From contig NZ_JBKKJT010000002.1 of NCBI RefSeq assembly GCF_046614675.1, positions 124,001 to 188,000 of the forward strand: a stretch of DNA of 64,000 nt, in the 5' to 3' direction. Below the pieces are notes generated by a model. The model worked only from the letters and a program-made list of their open reading frames with translations, was not told the DNA's origin and did no database searches. This document shows, piece after piece, positions 15,957 through 24,442 of this stretch (positions within the stretch are counted from its first letter, which is position 1; every line of letters begins with the position of its first letter). A program made the translations under genes and the position numbers. The stretch is from Chryseobacterium cupriresistens (GTDB lineage: Bacteria; Bacteroidota; Bacteroidia; Flavobacteriales; Weeksellaceae).

Positions 15957-17492
15957 ATGATTAATAAACTGCTCCTTTTTATAGGAATTTTTAGTGCAGT
16001 AACATCTGTAACAGCACAAAGCCAATTTTTAGATCCTTCTTTTGGCAATAATGGAATATATACATACACGCCTAACAATGCATACGGATTTATTTATGAA
16101 ACCGGAGCTTTTACTGCACAGCAGAAAATTATGGTAAGTGGAACCTTTTACAATATACCCAATAGCAGTCAGTCTACTACCAATGTAATTCAAAGGCTGA
16201 ATGCTGATGGTACTATAGATAACAGTTTCAATACAGTATTTATTCCGCCAGTTTCTTCCAACCCGATTTCCCGTTTGATTAAAATGTGTATTCAGCCTGA
16301 TCAAAAAATTATCCTTGGTGATATTTTGGGCAATAAGTTAATCCGGTTGAATGAAAACGGAACTTATGATATAGGGTTTGGTACTAATGGAGTGGTTGCT
16401 AATTCTGTATTTAACTCATTTTTTGACACCCTTGGACTGTCTGGCCCTTTTAATTTTCATAATGTAATTTTAACTAGTAATAACAAAATTTTGCTGTGCA
16501 CAACAGTAGTAGATAACCAGTTATCAAAATTAGCCGTTCTCCGCCTTAATGAAAATGGTTCTATTGATACCACGTTTGGAAATAATGGTCTTGTGCTGCA
16601 GGAAGCAAATTTAGGACGCCTGGTACTTCAAAATGATTCAAAATTACTATTAATCGGGCAAAAAACAGATGGACAATTTATAAAGTCAAGGTATTCTGCA
16701 GATGGCATTTTAGATACTACTTATAATAATAATTCGATATCTTATACCCCGATTCAAAATTATTCAACTTATTTCTGTACGGCAACAGGTAAAGATAATA
16801 ACACTTACATATATGGAGTTTCGTCTTCTGCTGCTTCACCAGTATCTCTGATCACGTTGATGAAATTAAATCAAAATGGAGATCTGGACAATAGTTTTGG
16901 AACGAATGGTATTGTTAATGAATCTTACTATAATAGCAATAATTATTATGTTGACAATAATATCCTTTATCCTACTTTATTATTAGATAATAGCAACCAT
17001 TTATTTTTGGTATGTATGGCAAGCCCCACGGGAAACGCAGCAGACCTTAACCAATTTATCAAAAAATTTAATACGGATGGTTCCGTAGATTCGGGTTTTG
17101 GGAATAACGGAATAGTTGATGTTGATTTAAATTATAAGGAATTTATGAGATCTGCAATCATGACGGCTGATCAGAAAATATTGATTTTTGGAAATCATCA
17201 GACGCCGAATAAAGGTATTATTACAAAGGTTTTAAATAATGGAAATATATTAACGGCTAAAGAGGAGAGAATTAAGGATGAAAGTGTAAGTATATATCCT
17301 AATCCTGTAAAGAATATCCTGAATATTAATTCCAGAAAAATGAAGGATAATAATGTAGAAATTACAGATGCAAGTGGAAGAAATATATTGAAAGCAATTA
17401 TTAAAGATAATAAGATAGACGTTAGTAATCTTGAACACGGTATATATTATCTGAAAATCGGAAGTATAACCAACAAATTTATAAAGGAATAA
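15957..17492 (+). CDS. T9SS-exported delta-60 repeat protein
   Basis: This is a 511-residue secreted protein. The ATG at 15957 lies just after a good promoter and opens a Sec signal ending SVTAQ; an earlier in-frame ATG would precede the promoter. Delta-60 repeats follow, about seven copies of (L/F)NxxGxxDxxFGxNG, such as LNENGSIDTTFGNNGLV, probably forming a beta-propeller. The C-terminus (about 435-511) is a T9SS type A sorting domain: VSIYPNPVKNILNINS to a terminal FIKE. No enzyme motif is visible; function unknown. Confidence 0.86.
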   Translation: MINKLLLFIGIFSAVTSVTAQSQFLDPSFGNNGIYTYTPNNAYGFIYETGAFTAQQKIMVSGTFYNIPNSSQSTTNVIQRLNADGTIDNSFNTVFIPPVSSNPISRLIKMCIQPDQKIILGDILGNKLIRLNENGTYDIGFGTNGVVANSVFNSFFDTLGLSGPFNFHNVILTSNNKILLCTTVVDNQLSKLAVLRLNENGSIDTTFGNNGLVLQEANLGRLVLQNDSKLLLIGQKTDGQFIKSRYSADGILDTTYNNNSISYTPIQNYSTYFCTATGKDNNTYIYGVSSSAASPVSLITLMKLNQNGDLDNSFGTNGIVNESYYNSNNYYVDNNILYPTLLLDNSNHLFLVCMASPTGNAADLNQFIKKFNTDGSVDSGFGNNGIVDVDLNYKEFMRSAIMTADQKILIFGNHQTPNKGIITKVLNNGNILTAKEERIKDESVSIYPNPVKNILNINSRKMKDNNVEITDASGRNILKAIIKDNKIDVSNLEHGIYYLKIGSITNKFIKE

Positions 17493-17526
17493 AAAAGAGA
17501 CGAGAATTTTCTCGTCTCTTTTTTTT
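17491..17526. terminator. bidirectional terminator between convergent genes
   Basis: AAAAAGAGACGAGAA and its complement form a long stem with A and T runs on both sides. It serves the delta-60 gene on the plus strand and ligD on the minus strand; it overlaps the last bases of ligD. Confidence 0.88.
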
Positions 17527-19429
17527 ACTCTATATTCTGCAGCAGCTCCAAAGCCTTCATCATATCAATTCCCTTACCCAAAACTGGTTTAAACAAATCT
17601 CCTTTCTCTTTAATTCTTTCAAGGGTATTGTTAATAGTAAAATCTGTAGGTTTCATTCCCAGTTTCAATTCGTCCCATTCCAGAGGCATGGAAACTGAAG
17701 CTCCGGGTTTTGGTCTCAGACTGTATGCACTTGCCAGAGTCTGCCCTGTTCTGTTTTGCAGGTAATCAAGGTAAATTTTTTTGTTATCCCTTTTTTGAAG
17801 ACTTCTTTCCAGCGTGGTAATCTTGGGCAGTTTATCATTCACCTGCTTCATGAGGATATGAGCGAAATCTTTTACCTGGTCAAAATCATATTTACCACCC
17901 ATCGGAATATAAATGTGAATTCCTGTACTTCCTGAGGTTTTGCAGTAACCTTTTATTTTAATTGATTTTAAAACTTCATTCACCTGAAGTGCCGTTTCAA
18001 TCACCTCATCAAATGTATTTTTTGAAGAAGGGTCAAGGTCTAAAACCAGATAATCCGGATGCTCAAGATCTGGTAAAGAACTGTTCCATGGATTGAAATC
18101 AATGCAGCCTAAATTATTAAGATAAGCCATAGTAGCTTTGTCATTACAGTAAATATAATCGATATGTTTATCATTGGATTCCGAATATACCTGTGTGGTT
18201 TTTATCCAGTCAGGAACATGATCTCCTGCATCTTTCTGATAAAAGCTCTGCTCTTCAATTCCATTGGGAAAGCGGTTGAGAGAAAGCGGACGATTTTTTA
18301 AATAAGGGAGAATATAACGTGCTACAGACTGATAATATTCAATGACATCTCCTTTTGTAATGCCATCTTCAGGAAAATATACCTTATCCTGATTGGTAAG
18401 CTTTACGGAATGCTTGTCTAAGGTAATCTCTTTTTCAGAAGTCTTTGTCTTTTTTGATGAAGCTTTCGTATTCATATCTTTAGATTTTTCGGTGAAGGAT
18501 GGATCTTTAGTATCTTCCGGGCTTTTGTCATCCCTGATTGTGATAAAAACCGGATGTCTGAAGATTCCATCCTTGGTAATTTCAGAATATTTGATTTCAC
18601 ATACCAGCTCAGGTTTTACCCACGTTACCGGCATATTGGTCTTCGGAGCTGTTTCGAATGGAGCTGACTTTACAATTATTTTCTGAAGTCTCTCATACAC
18701 TTCTTTCAAAGAAGCCGTATTGAAACCTGTTCCTGTATGACCACAGTAAGTAAGCTGCCCATCGATAAATTTTCCTAATATCAACGCTCCGAAGCTTTCC
18801 CGGGATCCTCTGGGTTCCGTAAAACCACAAATAATGACCTCTTCTGTATTGGAAAACTTGATTTTAAGCCAATCGGTAGTTCTGTGATTTTCAACATACA
18901 GGCTGTCTGCCCTTTTTGCGATCATCCCTTCCAGTTCCATTTCTTTCATTTGCGCAAAAAACTCAATGCCCTTTTCAGGAATATGATCACAATACTTGAT
19001 CCGTTCGGTTTCTGTCAGAGCTTCTTTTAAAAGTTCTTTTCGTTGAATTAAAGGAAGATCTTCTGTAGAATGGCCATTGAGCCATAGAATATCAAAAACC
19101 TGATAGGCAAGGGCGGCACCAGGGTTATCACCGATTTGTTGCAAAAGCTGAAAATCGGGCCTTCCCTGTTCGTTATAGACCACAACTTCGCCATCCAGGA
19201 TCATACGATGTTTTTGTTGTTCGAAATCCTGAGCAATTTTGTCAAATTTTGATAAAAAGGAAATTCCATTCCGGGAATAGAAAAGCGAAGTATCATGGCT
19301 GAGATCTGCAATAGCTCTGTAGCCATCCCATTTTATTTCAAAGATCCAGTCTTTATCATTGAAGGCTTCCTCTGAAAGTTTAGCCAGCATTGGTTTAATG
19401 AAAGACTTAAGCTTTTTTTCATTTGTCAA
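17525..19429 (-). CDS. ligD: LigD ligase and polymerase domains (3' part of a split ligD)
   Basis: This encodes the ATP-dependent DNA ligase and primase-polymerase parts of LigD, which seals double-strand breaks in Ku-dependent NHEJ. The ligase domain (about residues 8-310) has the nucleotidyl lysine in FEIKWDGYR (Lys33). A Lys/Thr-rich linker lies at about 315-340. The polymerase domain (about 345-630) has LVLDLDPSS with the catalytic aspartates and SGSTGIHIYIPMG. There is no good start: TTG at 19429 is the first possible initiator, and the first ATG (19390) falls inside the ligase fold. The frame stays open further upstream into the 3' end of the phosphoesterase gene, reading KEVVTSEKSFRNFNS, so this is really the second part of one LigD separated by a frameshift. 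Fused at the junction, LigD would be 847 residues, close to Pseudomonas LigD (840) with the same domain order. Confidence 0.9.
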   Translation of the reverse strand: MTNEKKLKSFIKPMLAKLSEEAFNDKDWIFEIKWDGYRAIADLSHDTSLFYSRNGISFLSKFDKIAQDFEQQKHRMILDGEVVVYNEQGRPDFQLLQQIGDNPGAALAYQVFDILWLNGHSTEDLPLIQRKELLKEALTETERIKYCDHIPEKGIEFFAQMKEMELEGMIAKRADSLYVENHRTTDWLKIKFSNTEEVIICGFTEPRGSRESFGALILGKFIDGQLTYCGHTGTGFNTASLKEVYERLQKIIVKSAPFETAPKTNMPVTWVKPELVCEIKYSEITKDGIFRHPVFITIRDDKSPEDTKDPSFTEKSKDMNTKASSKKTKTSEKEITLDKHSVKLTNQDKVYFPEDGITKGDVIEYYQSVARYILPYLKNRPLSLNRFPNGIEEQSFYQKDAGDHVPDWIKTTQVYSESNDKHIDYIYCNDKATMAYLNNLGCIDFNPWNSSLPDLEHPDYLVLDLDPSSKNTFDEVIETALQVNEVLKSIKIKGYCKTSGSTGIHIYIPMGGKYDFDQVKDFAHILMKQVNDKLPKITTLERSLQKRDNKKIYLDYLQNRTGQTLASAYSLRPKPGASVSMPLEWDELKLGMKPTDFTINNTLERIKEKGDLFKPVLGKGIDMMKALELLQNIE

Positions 19430-19440
19430 AGAATTGAAGT

Positions 19441-19477
19441 TTCTGAAAGATTTTTCAGAAGTTACGACTTCTTTTTT
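19441..19477 (-). promoter_or_regulatory. candidate -1 frameshift signal inside ligD
   Basis: Read on the minus strand, the heptamer A AAA AAG occupies 19477-19471 in the phosphoesterase frame. The frame-0 stop TAA lies at 19464-19462. A stem-loop TTCTGAAA/TTTCAGAA with an AATC loop lies at 19460-19441, 10 nt past the heptamer. This is the layout of the dnaX-type signal. A -1 slip enters the ligase frame exactly. A run of nine A at about 19503-19495 upstream could also allow transcriptional slippage. The stem has only two G-C pairs, and A-rich runs are common here, so the signal is a hypothesis. Confidence 0.45.
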
Positions 19478-20067
19478 TCTTTTATTTTTAGGCTTTTTTT
19501 TTCCTCTAAAAATTGGGTAACCAGAGACTTTGGTGAAGTGTTTTCTTCAGCATCGTAAGGACTTTCTGCAAATTCGTCCTTATGTTTAATAAGTAACCAT
19601 GAGTTGTCATCATTATTTTTCATTTTAACCAGAGCAAATTCACCTTTCAGCTTTTTGCCATGCAAAATAAATTTTAAAGAACCGGCATGGAGTTCCTTCA
19701 GAAGTTCTTTTTCATCAGAAAGTTTAGAATTTTCTTCCAGAGGTTCATAAGTTCCGCTGTCCCACACTTCCACTTGTCCGGCTCCATAATTTCCTTCCGG
19801 GATGTTTCCTTCAAAATCTTTATAATCGTAAGGATGATCTTCTACCATCATGGCAAGTCGTTTGTCTTTTGGGTCTAAAGACGGGCCTTTCGGAACAGCC
19901 CAGCTCTTCAGTACACCTTCCATTTCAAGCCGGAAGTCATAATGAAGCCTGGAGGCTGCATGCCTCTGAATTACAAAAATCAGTTTGTCTTTGCTTTTCT
20001 TTGTTTTTCCTTTAGGTTCGCTGGTTTCATCGAACTTTCTTTTGTTATGATAATCTTTGAGAGCCAT
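19462..20067 (-). CDS. ligD: LigD 3'-phosphoesterase domain (5' part of a split ligD)
   Basis: This is the 201-residue PE domain of LigD, which trims 3'-ribonucleotides and 3'-phosphates at breaks before ligation. Catalytic residues of the PE family are present: His36 (QRHAASR), His42 and Asp44 (LHYDFRLEME), and His78 (VEDHPYDY). Their spacing is the same as in Pseudomonas PE (His42, His48, Asp50, His84). The protein ends in a Lys-rich tail (KIKEKKKS) that is the expected interdomain linker, cut by TAA at a run of A. Its ATG overlaps the ku stop by one base (TAATG), showing translational coupling. Stand-alone PE proteins exist, but the ligase frame with no proper start just downstream favours a split full-length LigD. 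Confidence 0.92.
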   Translation of the reverse strand: MALKDYHNKRKFDETSEPKGKTKKSKDKLIFVIQRHAASRLHYDFRLEMEGVLKSWAVPKGPSLDPKDKRLAMMVEDHPYDYKDFEGNIPEGNYGAGQVEVWDSGTYEPLEENSKLSDEKELLKELHAGSLKFILHGKKLKGEFALVKMKNNDDNSWLLIKHKDEFAESPYDAEENTSPKSLVTQFLEEKKSLKIKEKKKS

Positions 20068-20852
20068 TACGATGCGGATTTGGATTTAGAGGTATTCAGG
20101 CTGGCTTTTAATTGGGCCATAAGGTCAATCACTTTACCTTCCTTAGCAGGCTGCGCTTTTTGGGCTTTTACGTTTTTGCCTTTTGCTTTCTGCTTGATGA
20201 TCTTCATCAGCTCATCAGAATAGGTATCTTTATACATTGCGGGATCAAATTCCTGAGAAAGCTGCTCAATAAGGCTGACAGCCATTTTCAGCTCTGCAGG
20301 TTTCGGAGCTTTTTGGGCAGGAATTTTTAAATCTGAATAGTCTCTTATTTCCTGATCAAATCTCAGGCGGTTAAGAACCAGTATGTCGTCATTGTAAGGA
20401 CGGATCATCCCAATAGCTGCGCTGTCACGGAGTACGAAAGTCCCTATTCCTACCATAGCTGTTTTTTCAAGAGCTTTTAATAAAAGTCTGTAGGCATTTT
20501 CACCATTTTTCTGAGGTTCCAGATAATAAGGAGTCTCAAAATACATACTGTCTACTTCTACTTCCTTTACAAACTGGTCAATAGAAAGTATTTTTGTTTT
20601 TTCCGGGCTTGCAGCCTCGTAATCTTCTTCATCAAGAACGATATATTTGTCGTCTATGAGATAACCTTTAACAATGTTTTCCCATTTTACTTCTTTTCCT
20701 GTATTTTCATTTACTCGCTTGAACCGGATGTTTGAAAAATCAGATTTGTCGAGCATATCGAGATCCAGTTTTGTGGTTTCCGTTGCGGAATAAATTTTTA
20801 CAGGAATGTTGACTAATCCGAAGCCAATTGCGCCGTTCCAAATTGCTTTCAT
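20067..20852 (-). CDS. ku: NHEJ DNA end-binding protein Ku
   Basis: Ku is a homodimeric ring that threads onto DNA ends and recruits LigD. The 261-residue protein begins MKAIWNGAIGFGLVNIPVKIY, the standard bacterial Ku start. It carries the beta-barrel core (FKRVNENTGKEVKWENIVKGY; YFETPYYLEPQ near residue 105) and ends in a basic tail (about 225-261, many Lys) typical of the LigD/DNA-binding extension. It is first in the leftward ku-ligD operon and is coupled to the PE gene by TAATG. A Crp/Fnr-type palindrome lies about 73-86 bases upstream of its start codon in the divergent intergenic region. Confidence 0.95.
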   Translation of the reverse strand: MKAIWNGAIGFGLVNIPVKIYSATETTKLDLDMLDKSDFSNIRFKRVNENTGKEVKWENIVKGYLIDDKYIVLDEEDYEAASPEKTKILSIDQFVKEVEVDSMYFETPYYLEPQKNGENAYRLLLKALEKTAMVGIGTFVLRDSAAIGMIRPYNDDILVLNRLRFDQEIRDYSDLKIPAQKAPKPAELKMAVSLIEQLSQEFDPAMYKDTYSDELMKIIKQKAKGKNVKAQKAQPAKEGKVIDLMAQLKASLNTSKSKSAS

Positions 20853-20924
20853 TGTCTTACGTTTTTAAAAATCAAGCAATTAATATGCCGACAGAAGCCC
20901 GTGTGGTACCTTTCATGGACTTTG

Positions 20925-20938
20925 TTGCCAAATGACAA
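20925..20938. promoter_or_regulatory. Crp/Fnr-type palindrome between ku and the regulator gene
   Basis: TTGCC-AAAT-GACAA is a 5-4-5 near-perfect inverted repeat, the geometry of Fnr/Crp sites. It lies in the 146-nt divergent gap between ku and the Crp/Fnr gene. A better copy (TTGTC-AAAT-GACAA) is found upstream of the purA-type gene at 21679. Autoregulation is inferred. Confidence 0.55.
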
Positions 20939-20998
20939 TTGTTTTTATCTCCGACTTTTATATCTTTATCTTTCCGCAATCCGTGGTGATATCAAAAT

Positions 20999-21568
20999 AT
21001 GGAAGAGCTTTTTACTTATATCAAAAAATTCGGAATACTGAATCCTCAGGACGAGCTGCTGATTGCTGAAGGAATTCAGGAAATGACAGTAAAAAAAGGA
21101 GAGCCTTTTATAGAAGCCGGGAAAGTAAGTCAGAGAATTGCCTTTGTGAAGGAAGGAGTTTTCCGGTCCTTGTATTACAACAAGCAAGGTGACGATTTTA
21201 CACGGTATTTTATCTATGAAGGACGATTTATCGGAGACTTTCAGGGCTTTACGGATCAACTGCCCGCGCATGAAGATATTGAAGCGATTACCGATGCTGT
21301 ATTGCTGGTGATTGACCGTGAACATTTTAAAATTCTGGAAGAGAAAATTGCGGTATGGCCTGTTTTGTTTGCAAGAATCCATGCTTTTGTAGTGGAAAAT
21401 AAACTGAAGGTCGCCAGTATCATGCTTAATCAGGATGCGAAATCGCGGTACATTCATTTTTTAAATCATTATCCCGGTCTTGCCAACAGAGTTCCTCAAT
21501 CTATGCTGGCTTCTTACCTTGGCGTTACGCCGTCTTCACTGAGCAGGATCAGGAGAAATATTGTCTAG
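20999..21568 (+). CDS. Crp/Fnr-family transcriptional regulator
   Basis: This is a 189-residue regulator with an N-terminal cyclic-nucleotide-binding-like beta-roll (about residues 20-115: VKKGEPFIEAGKVSQRIAFVKEGVFRS) and a dimer helix. The C-terminal winged helix-turn-helix (about 160-186) includes MLASYLGVTPSSLSRIRRNI. It lacks the cysteines of oxygen-sensing FNR and the exact cAMP pocket of E. coli Crp, as is usual in the Bacteroidota members of this family, so the signal is unknown. It is divergent from ku-ligD, and the purA-type gene follows 178 nt downstream. The paired palindromes suggest it controls itself, ku or purA. Confidence 0.88.
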   Translation: MEELFTYIKKFGILNPQDELLIAEGIQEMTVKKGEPFIEAGKVSQRIAFVKEGVFRSLYYNKQGDDFTRYFIYEGRFIGDFQGFTDQLPAHEDIEAITDAVLLVIDREHFKILEEKIAVWPVLFARIHAFVVENKLKVASIMLNQDAKSRYIHFLNHYPGLANRVPQSMLASYLGVTPSSLSRIRRNIV

Positions 21569-21678
21569 AATTATTAATGATAATTGATAGATGATATTAT
21601 TTTGAGTGGGAGAGTAAGAGGGTTTGTGAGTTTACTAACTTCTAAAATCTAGCTTCTAGTTTCTCAAGAAATCTCTTT

Positions 21679-21692
21679 TTGTCAAATGACAA
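21679..21692. promoter_or_regulatory. Crp/Fnr-type palindrome upstream of the purA-type gene
   Basis: TTGTC-AAAT-GACAA is a perfect inverted repeat outside its 4-nt centre. It lies 54-68 bases before the purA-type start codon and shares 13 of 14 bases with the site at 20925. Confidence 0.6.
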
Positions 21693-21746
21693 TGGTCTTT
21701 CCTTCTGACTGCCATAGCTTTGCTTCATAAAATTTAAAATACGAAT

Positions 21747-23024
21747 ATGGATATTGTATTAGGATTACAATGGGGAGATGAAGGAAAGGGAAAGTTCATT
21801 GATCTGATCAGTGAAAATTACGACATTACAGCACGTTTTAATGGCGGATCTAATGCTGGGCACAGCATTGAAAGAAACGGGCGCAGAATAACACTTAAAA
21901 TGATTCCTTCGGGAATCTTTATGAAAGGAGTACAGAATGTAATCGGTACGGGAACTGTTATTGATCCTGTAAGTTTTAAAAAAGAAATTCTGAATCTTCA
22001 GGTATTTGATAAAACCATTCAGCCGGAAAACAATATCATTATTTCCAAAAAAGCACACCTGGCAATGCCAACGCATAAGCTTCTGGATATTTTCATGGAA
22101 CAAAGTCCTGAGTATACCACTATCGGAACTACAAAAAATGGAATTGCCCAGGCGTATTCAAACAAAATATTAAGACAGAGCCTGAGAGTAGGGGATATAT
22201 TTTTACCAGATTTTCAAAGCAGGGCGCAGCATATTCTGAATAGAGATTACAGGATGCTTGAAGAAGGAGGAATGATTGTTTTGCCTGCTTTGGAAGAAAT
22301 CAGTAAAGAGTTTTTTGATGCGGTGGAATTCCTTAAAAAATTCAATTGTACAGAAACTGAAATTTATATCAACAAAGCTTTATCTGAAGGTAAAAAGGTA
22401 TTGGCAGAAGGATCTCAGGCGGCGATGCTGGATATTGATCATGGTACTTATCCTTATGTAACGTCTTCCTCAACGACAGCATCAGGAGCGAGTAGCGGTC
22501 TAGGTGTTTCACCGAAAAAGATCGGTGAAATTTACGGGATAGCGAAAGCGTATTGTACGCGTGTGGGAAATGGTATATTTCCAACGGAACTTTTAGATGA
22601 ATTTGGTGATGATCTCAGAATGAAAGGAAATGAATTTGGTTCCAATACAGGACGTCCCAGAAGAACCGGATGGCTGGATTTGCCTGCTTTAAAATATGCG
22701 GTAATGATCAACGGGGTTACTCAGCTGGTTCTGACAAAAGCAGATGTTTTGAGCGGATTAAAATCTGTAGCAATCTGTACCCATTATGAACTGGAAGATG
22801 GAAAAACAGTGGATGTTTCAGGTTTACTTCCTGAAAACGGAAGACCTGTATTGAAATGGATGAATGGCTGGGATGCTGATTTTACTGCCATGAAAAGCCC
22901 TTCGGAGCTGCCAAAGGAAGTGATTGAATTTCTGTCATTTCTGGAAGCAGAATTGGGAATCCCTGTAGCGTATCTGTCGACAGGGCCGGGAAGGGAGCAG
23001 ATGTTGAAATTGATCAGCAAATAG
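21747..23024 (+). CDS. purA: adenylosuccinate synthetase
   Basis: PurA joins IMP and aspartate using GTP, the first committed step to AMP. The 425-residue protein has the P-loop-like QWGDEGKGK (residues 8-16, with the catalytic Asp) and GSNAGHS with the catalytic His near 40. IGTTKNGIAQAYSNK, EGSQAAMLDIDHGTYPYVTSSSTTASG and TRVGNGIFPTEL also correspond to family blocks. Several positions differ from the usual consensus (GSNAGHS for GNNAGHT, MIPSGIF for LLPSGIL, GTTKNGI for GTTGRGI), so this is a divergent copy and may be a paralogue of a housekeeping PurA elsewhere. It is not of the phage PurZ type, since the catalytic Asp is kept. It has its own promoter region with a Crp/Fnr-like site, and a terminator. 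Confidence 0.87.
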   Translation: MDIVLGLQWGDEGKGKFIDLISENYDITARFNGGSNAGHSIERNGRRITLKMIPSGIFMKGVQNVIGTGTVIDPVSFKKEILNLQVFDKTIQPENNIIISKKAHLAMPTHKLLDIFMEQSPEYTTIGTTKNGIAQAYSNKILRQSLRVGDIFLPDFQSRAQHILNRDYRMLEEGGMIVLPALEEISKEFFDAVEFLKKFNCTETEIYINKALSEGKKVLAEGSQAAMLDIDHGTYPYVTSSSTTASGASSGLGVSPKKIGEIYGIAKAYCTRVGNGIFPTELLDEFGDDLRMKGNEFGSNTGRPRRTGWLDLPALKYAVMINGVTQLVLTKADVLSGLKSVAICTHYELEDGKTVDVSGLLPENGRPVLKWMNGWDADFTAMKSPSELPKEVIEFLSFLEAELGIPVAYLSTGPGREQMLKLISK

Positions 23025-23061
23025 TTTTATGCCAGGCAGTGTATACTGATCTTATAAACAG

Positions 23062-23096
23062 AAGAGGTTAGAAAATTTATTTTCTAACCTCTTTAT
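23062..23096 (+). terminator. terminator after the purA-type gene
   Basis: A 13-bp stem AAGAGGTTAGAAA and its complement with a short AT loop is followed by a modest T-rich tail. It also lies just past the end of the convergent protease gene and may serve both. Confidence 0.78.
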
Positions 23097-23110
23097 TGTA
23101 TGGAAAAAAC

Positions 23111-24442
23111 TTAGTTAACTTTTGTAAGTGTAAAGCGCTGCTTTGTAGAAGGCTGAACCGTTTGATCCGTAGTGCCGATTACAATAGGGGTAAGATTGGT
23201 TGTTAAGCCATCTTTTACCTCTAATCTCAATGCCGGCGCATTTTTGGGAGCAAAACCAAAGCCATTGTTTCCCAGATTGAATAATAACCATTTCTGAGAA
23301 TCGGCATTAGCATTGGTTCTTAATTCAACAGCCGTTCCATTCGTTGTTCCGTTACCTCTCACGGTTAACACCTTTGAAGGATCCAGTATAGATTTGATGA
23401 TATAATACCCATGATCTGATTTGCTGAAAGTAAATCTCTGATTATTTCCTGTAGAAGCTGAATACAAAATTATACTGGTGCCATCTGTAGTGGAACTTCC
23501 GGTAATATCTACATTTTTATTGTTTGCTAAAGCTGTTGTCATCGTATAAGTCCCGTTGATTGCGGAACTGGCATTAACAGGTCCATATAAATGGTTTATT
23601 CCGGCATAATCACCGGCAGACAATCCAGTTCTTTGTTTGGTAAATGTAGATCCGTCCAGCTTAGTCATTACAGGCTGGCTTGGGTCTATAGCAAAGTCTG
23701 TAGACTGATACATCATGACTGAACCGAAATCAAAATCCCCATATCCTGCGTAATCATTGTAAATGTTAAAGTTGTGGCGGCTTCCTTCTACAGCTTTGTT
23801 AACATCTACAATGATGTACTGATCTCTATCCGGACGGCATTGCTCATGCATAATTCCCATAGAATGCATTATTTCGTGAGCGATAATGGCGGGATACGTG
23901 ATATTATAAATCTTAATACCGTTAACTCTGTTTTGTTGCCATCCGAGTGGAGAACTGTTGGAAGTTGTATAAGTAAAGGTGATGTATTCTGTTTGATTGG
24001 TACGTTGAACAAACTGCATACTGGTTTGAGACGAGATCAATTCAAACGCTTTGTTAATATTGGTAAGGAACGTATTATAATTCTGAGTGCTCATAGTTCC
24101 CTGGCTGGGTAATGTATAATAGACTGTGGCATTCGGCCATGTTTTAATAAATGAGCTTACAATAGTACTTTTTTGAGCTGTGGATATTTCTGAATTAGCC
24201 AGGCTTTTTAATTTATTAAACTGCTCGGTACTGATTGTTATATCATCTGCATAGAAATATTCGCCATTGACTTCATTAACATATGTGTATTTTCCGTCAA
24301 TTAATAATTTGTGAATCTTCGCATTGTCCTGTTTAGTCGTTGTAAGGTCTATTGAATCTGTTTGTGCATTTTCAATATCCGATCTACATGAATTCAGGGC
24401 CAAAACAAGGCATCCTGATAAGAGTAATAGTTTGCTTTTCAT
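23111..24442 (-). CDS. astacin-type metalloprotease (flavastacin-like) with RICIN domain
   Basis: This is a 443-residue secreted or surface zinc endopeptidase of family M12A. The ATG at 24442 gives a lipoprotein-like signal (MKSKLLLLSGCLVLALNSC); a TTG 27 nt earlier is less likely. A propeptide follows (to about residue 95), then the catalytic domain with HEIMHSMGIMHE near residue 189 (three zinc His plus catalytic Glu) and the Met-turn SVMMYQSTDFA. The C-terminus (about 300-443) is a ricin-type beta-trefoil with repeated QRFTF/QKWLLF motifs, probably sugar-binding. The layout agrees with flavastacin from Elizabethkingia. No T9SS domain is present, so export by Sec and the lipoprotein route is inferred. 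Confidence 0.92.
   Translation of the reverse strand: MKSKLLLLSGCLVLALNSCRSDIENAQTDSIDLTTTKQDNAKIHKLLIDGKYTYVNEVNGEYFYADDITISTEQFNKLKSLANSEISTAQKSTIVSSFIKTWPNATVYYTLPSQGTMSTQNYNTFLTNINKAFELISSQTSMQFVQRTNQTEYITFTYTTSNSSPLGWQQNRVNGIKIYNITYPAIIAHEIMHSMGIMHEQCRPDRDQYIIVDVNKAVEGSRHNFNIYNDYAGYGDFDFGSVMMYQSTDFAIDPSQPVMTKLDGSTFTKQRTGLSAGDYAGINHLYGPVNASSAINGTYTMTTALANNKNVDITGSSTTDGTSIILYSASTGNNQRFTFSKSDHGYYIIKSILDPSKVLTVRGNGTTNGTAVELRTNANADSQKWLLFNLGNNGFGFAPKNAPALRLEVKDGLTTNLTPIVIGTTDQTVQPSTKQRFTLTKVN

Noticed and set aside
21747..23024. Possible PurZ (2-aminoadenine pathway) gene
   Set aside because: The catalytic Asp in QWGDEGKGK is present, while PurZ replaces it. There are no phage genes, datZ or mazZ-like genes nearby.
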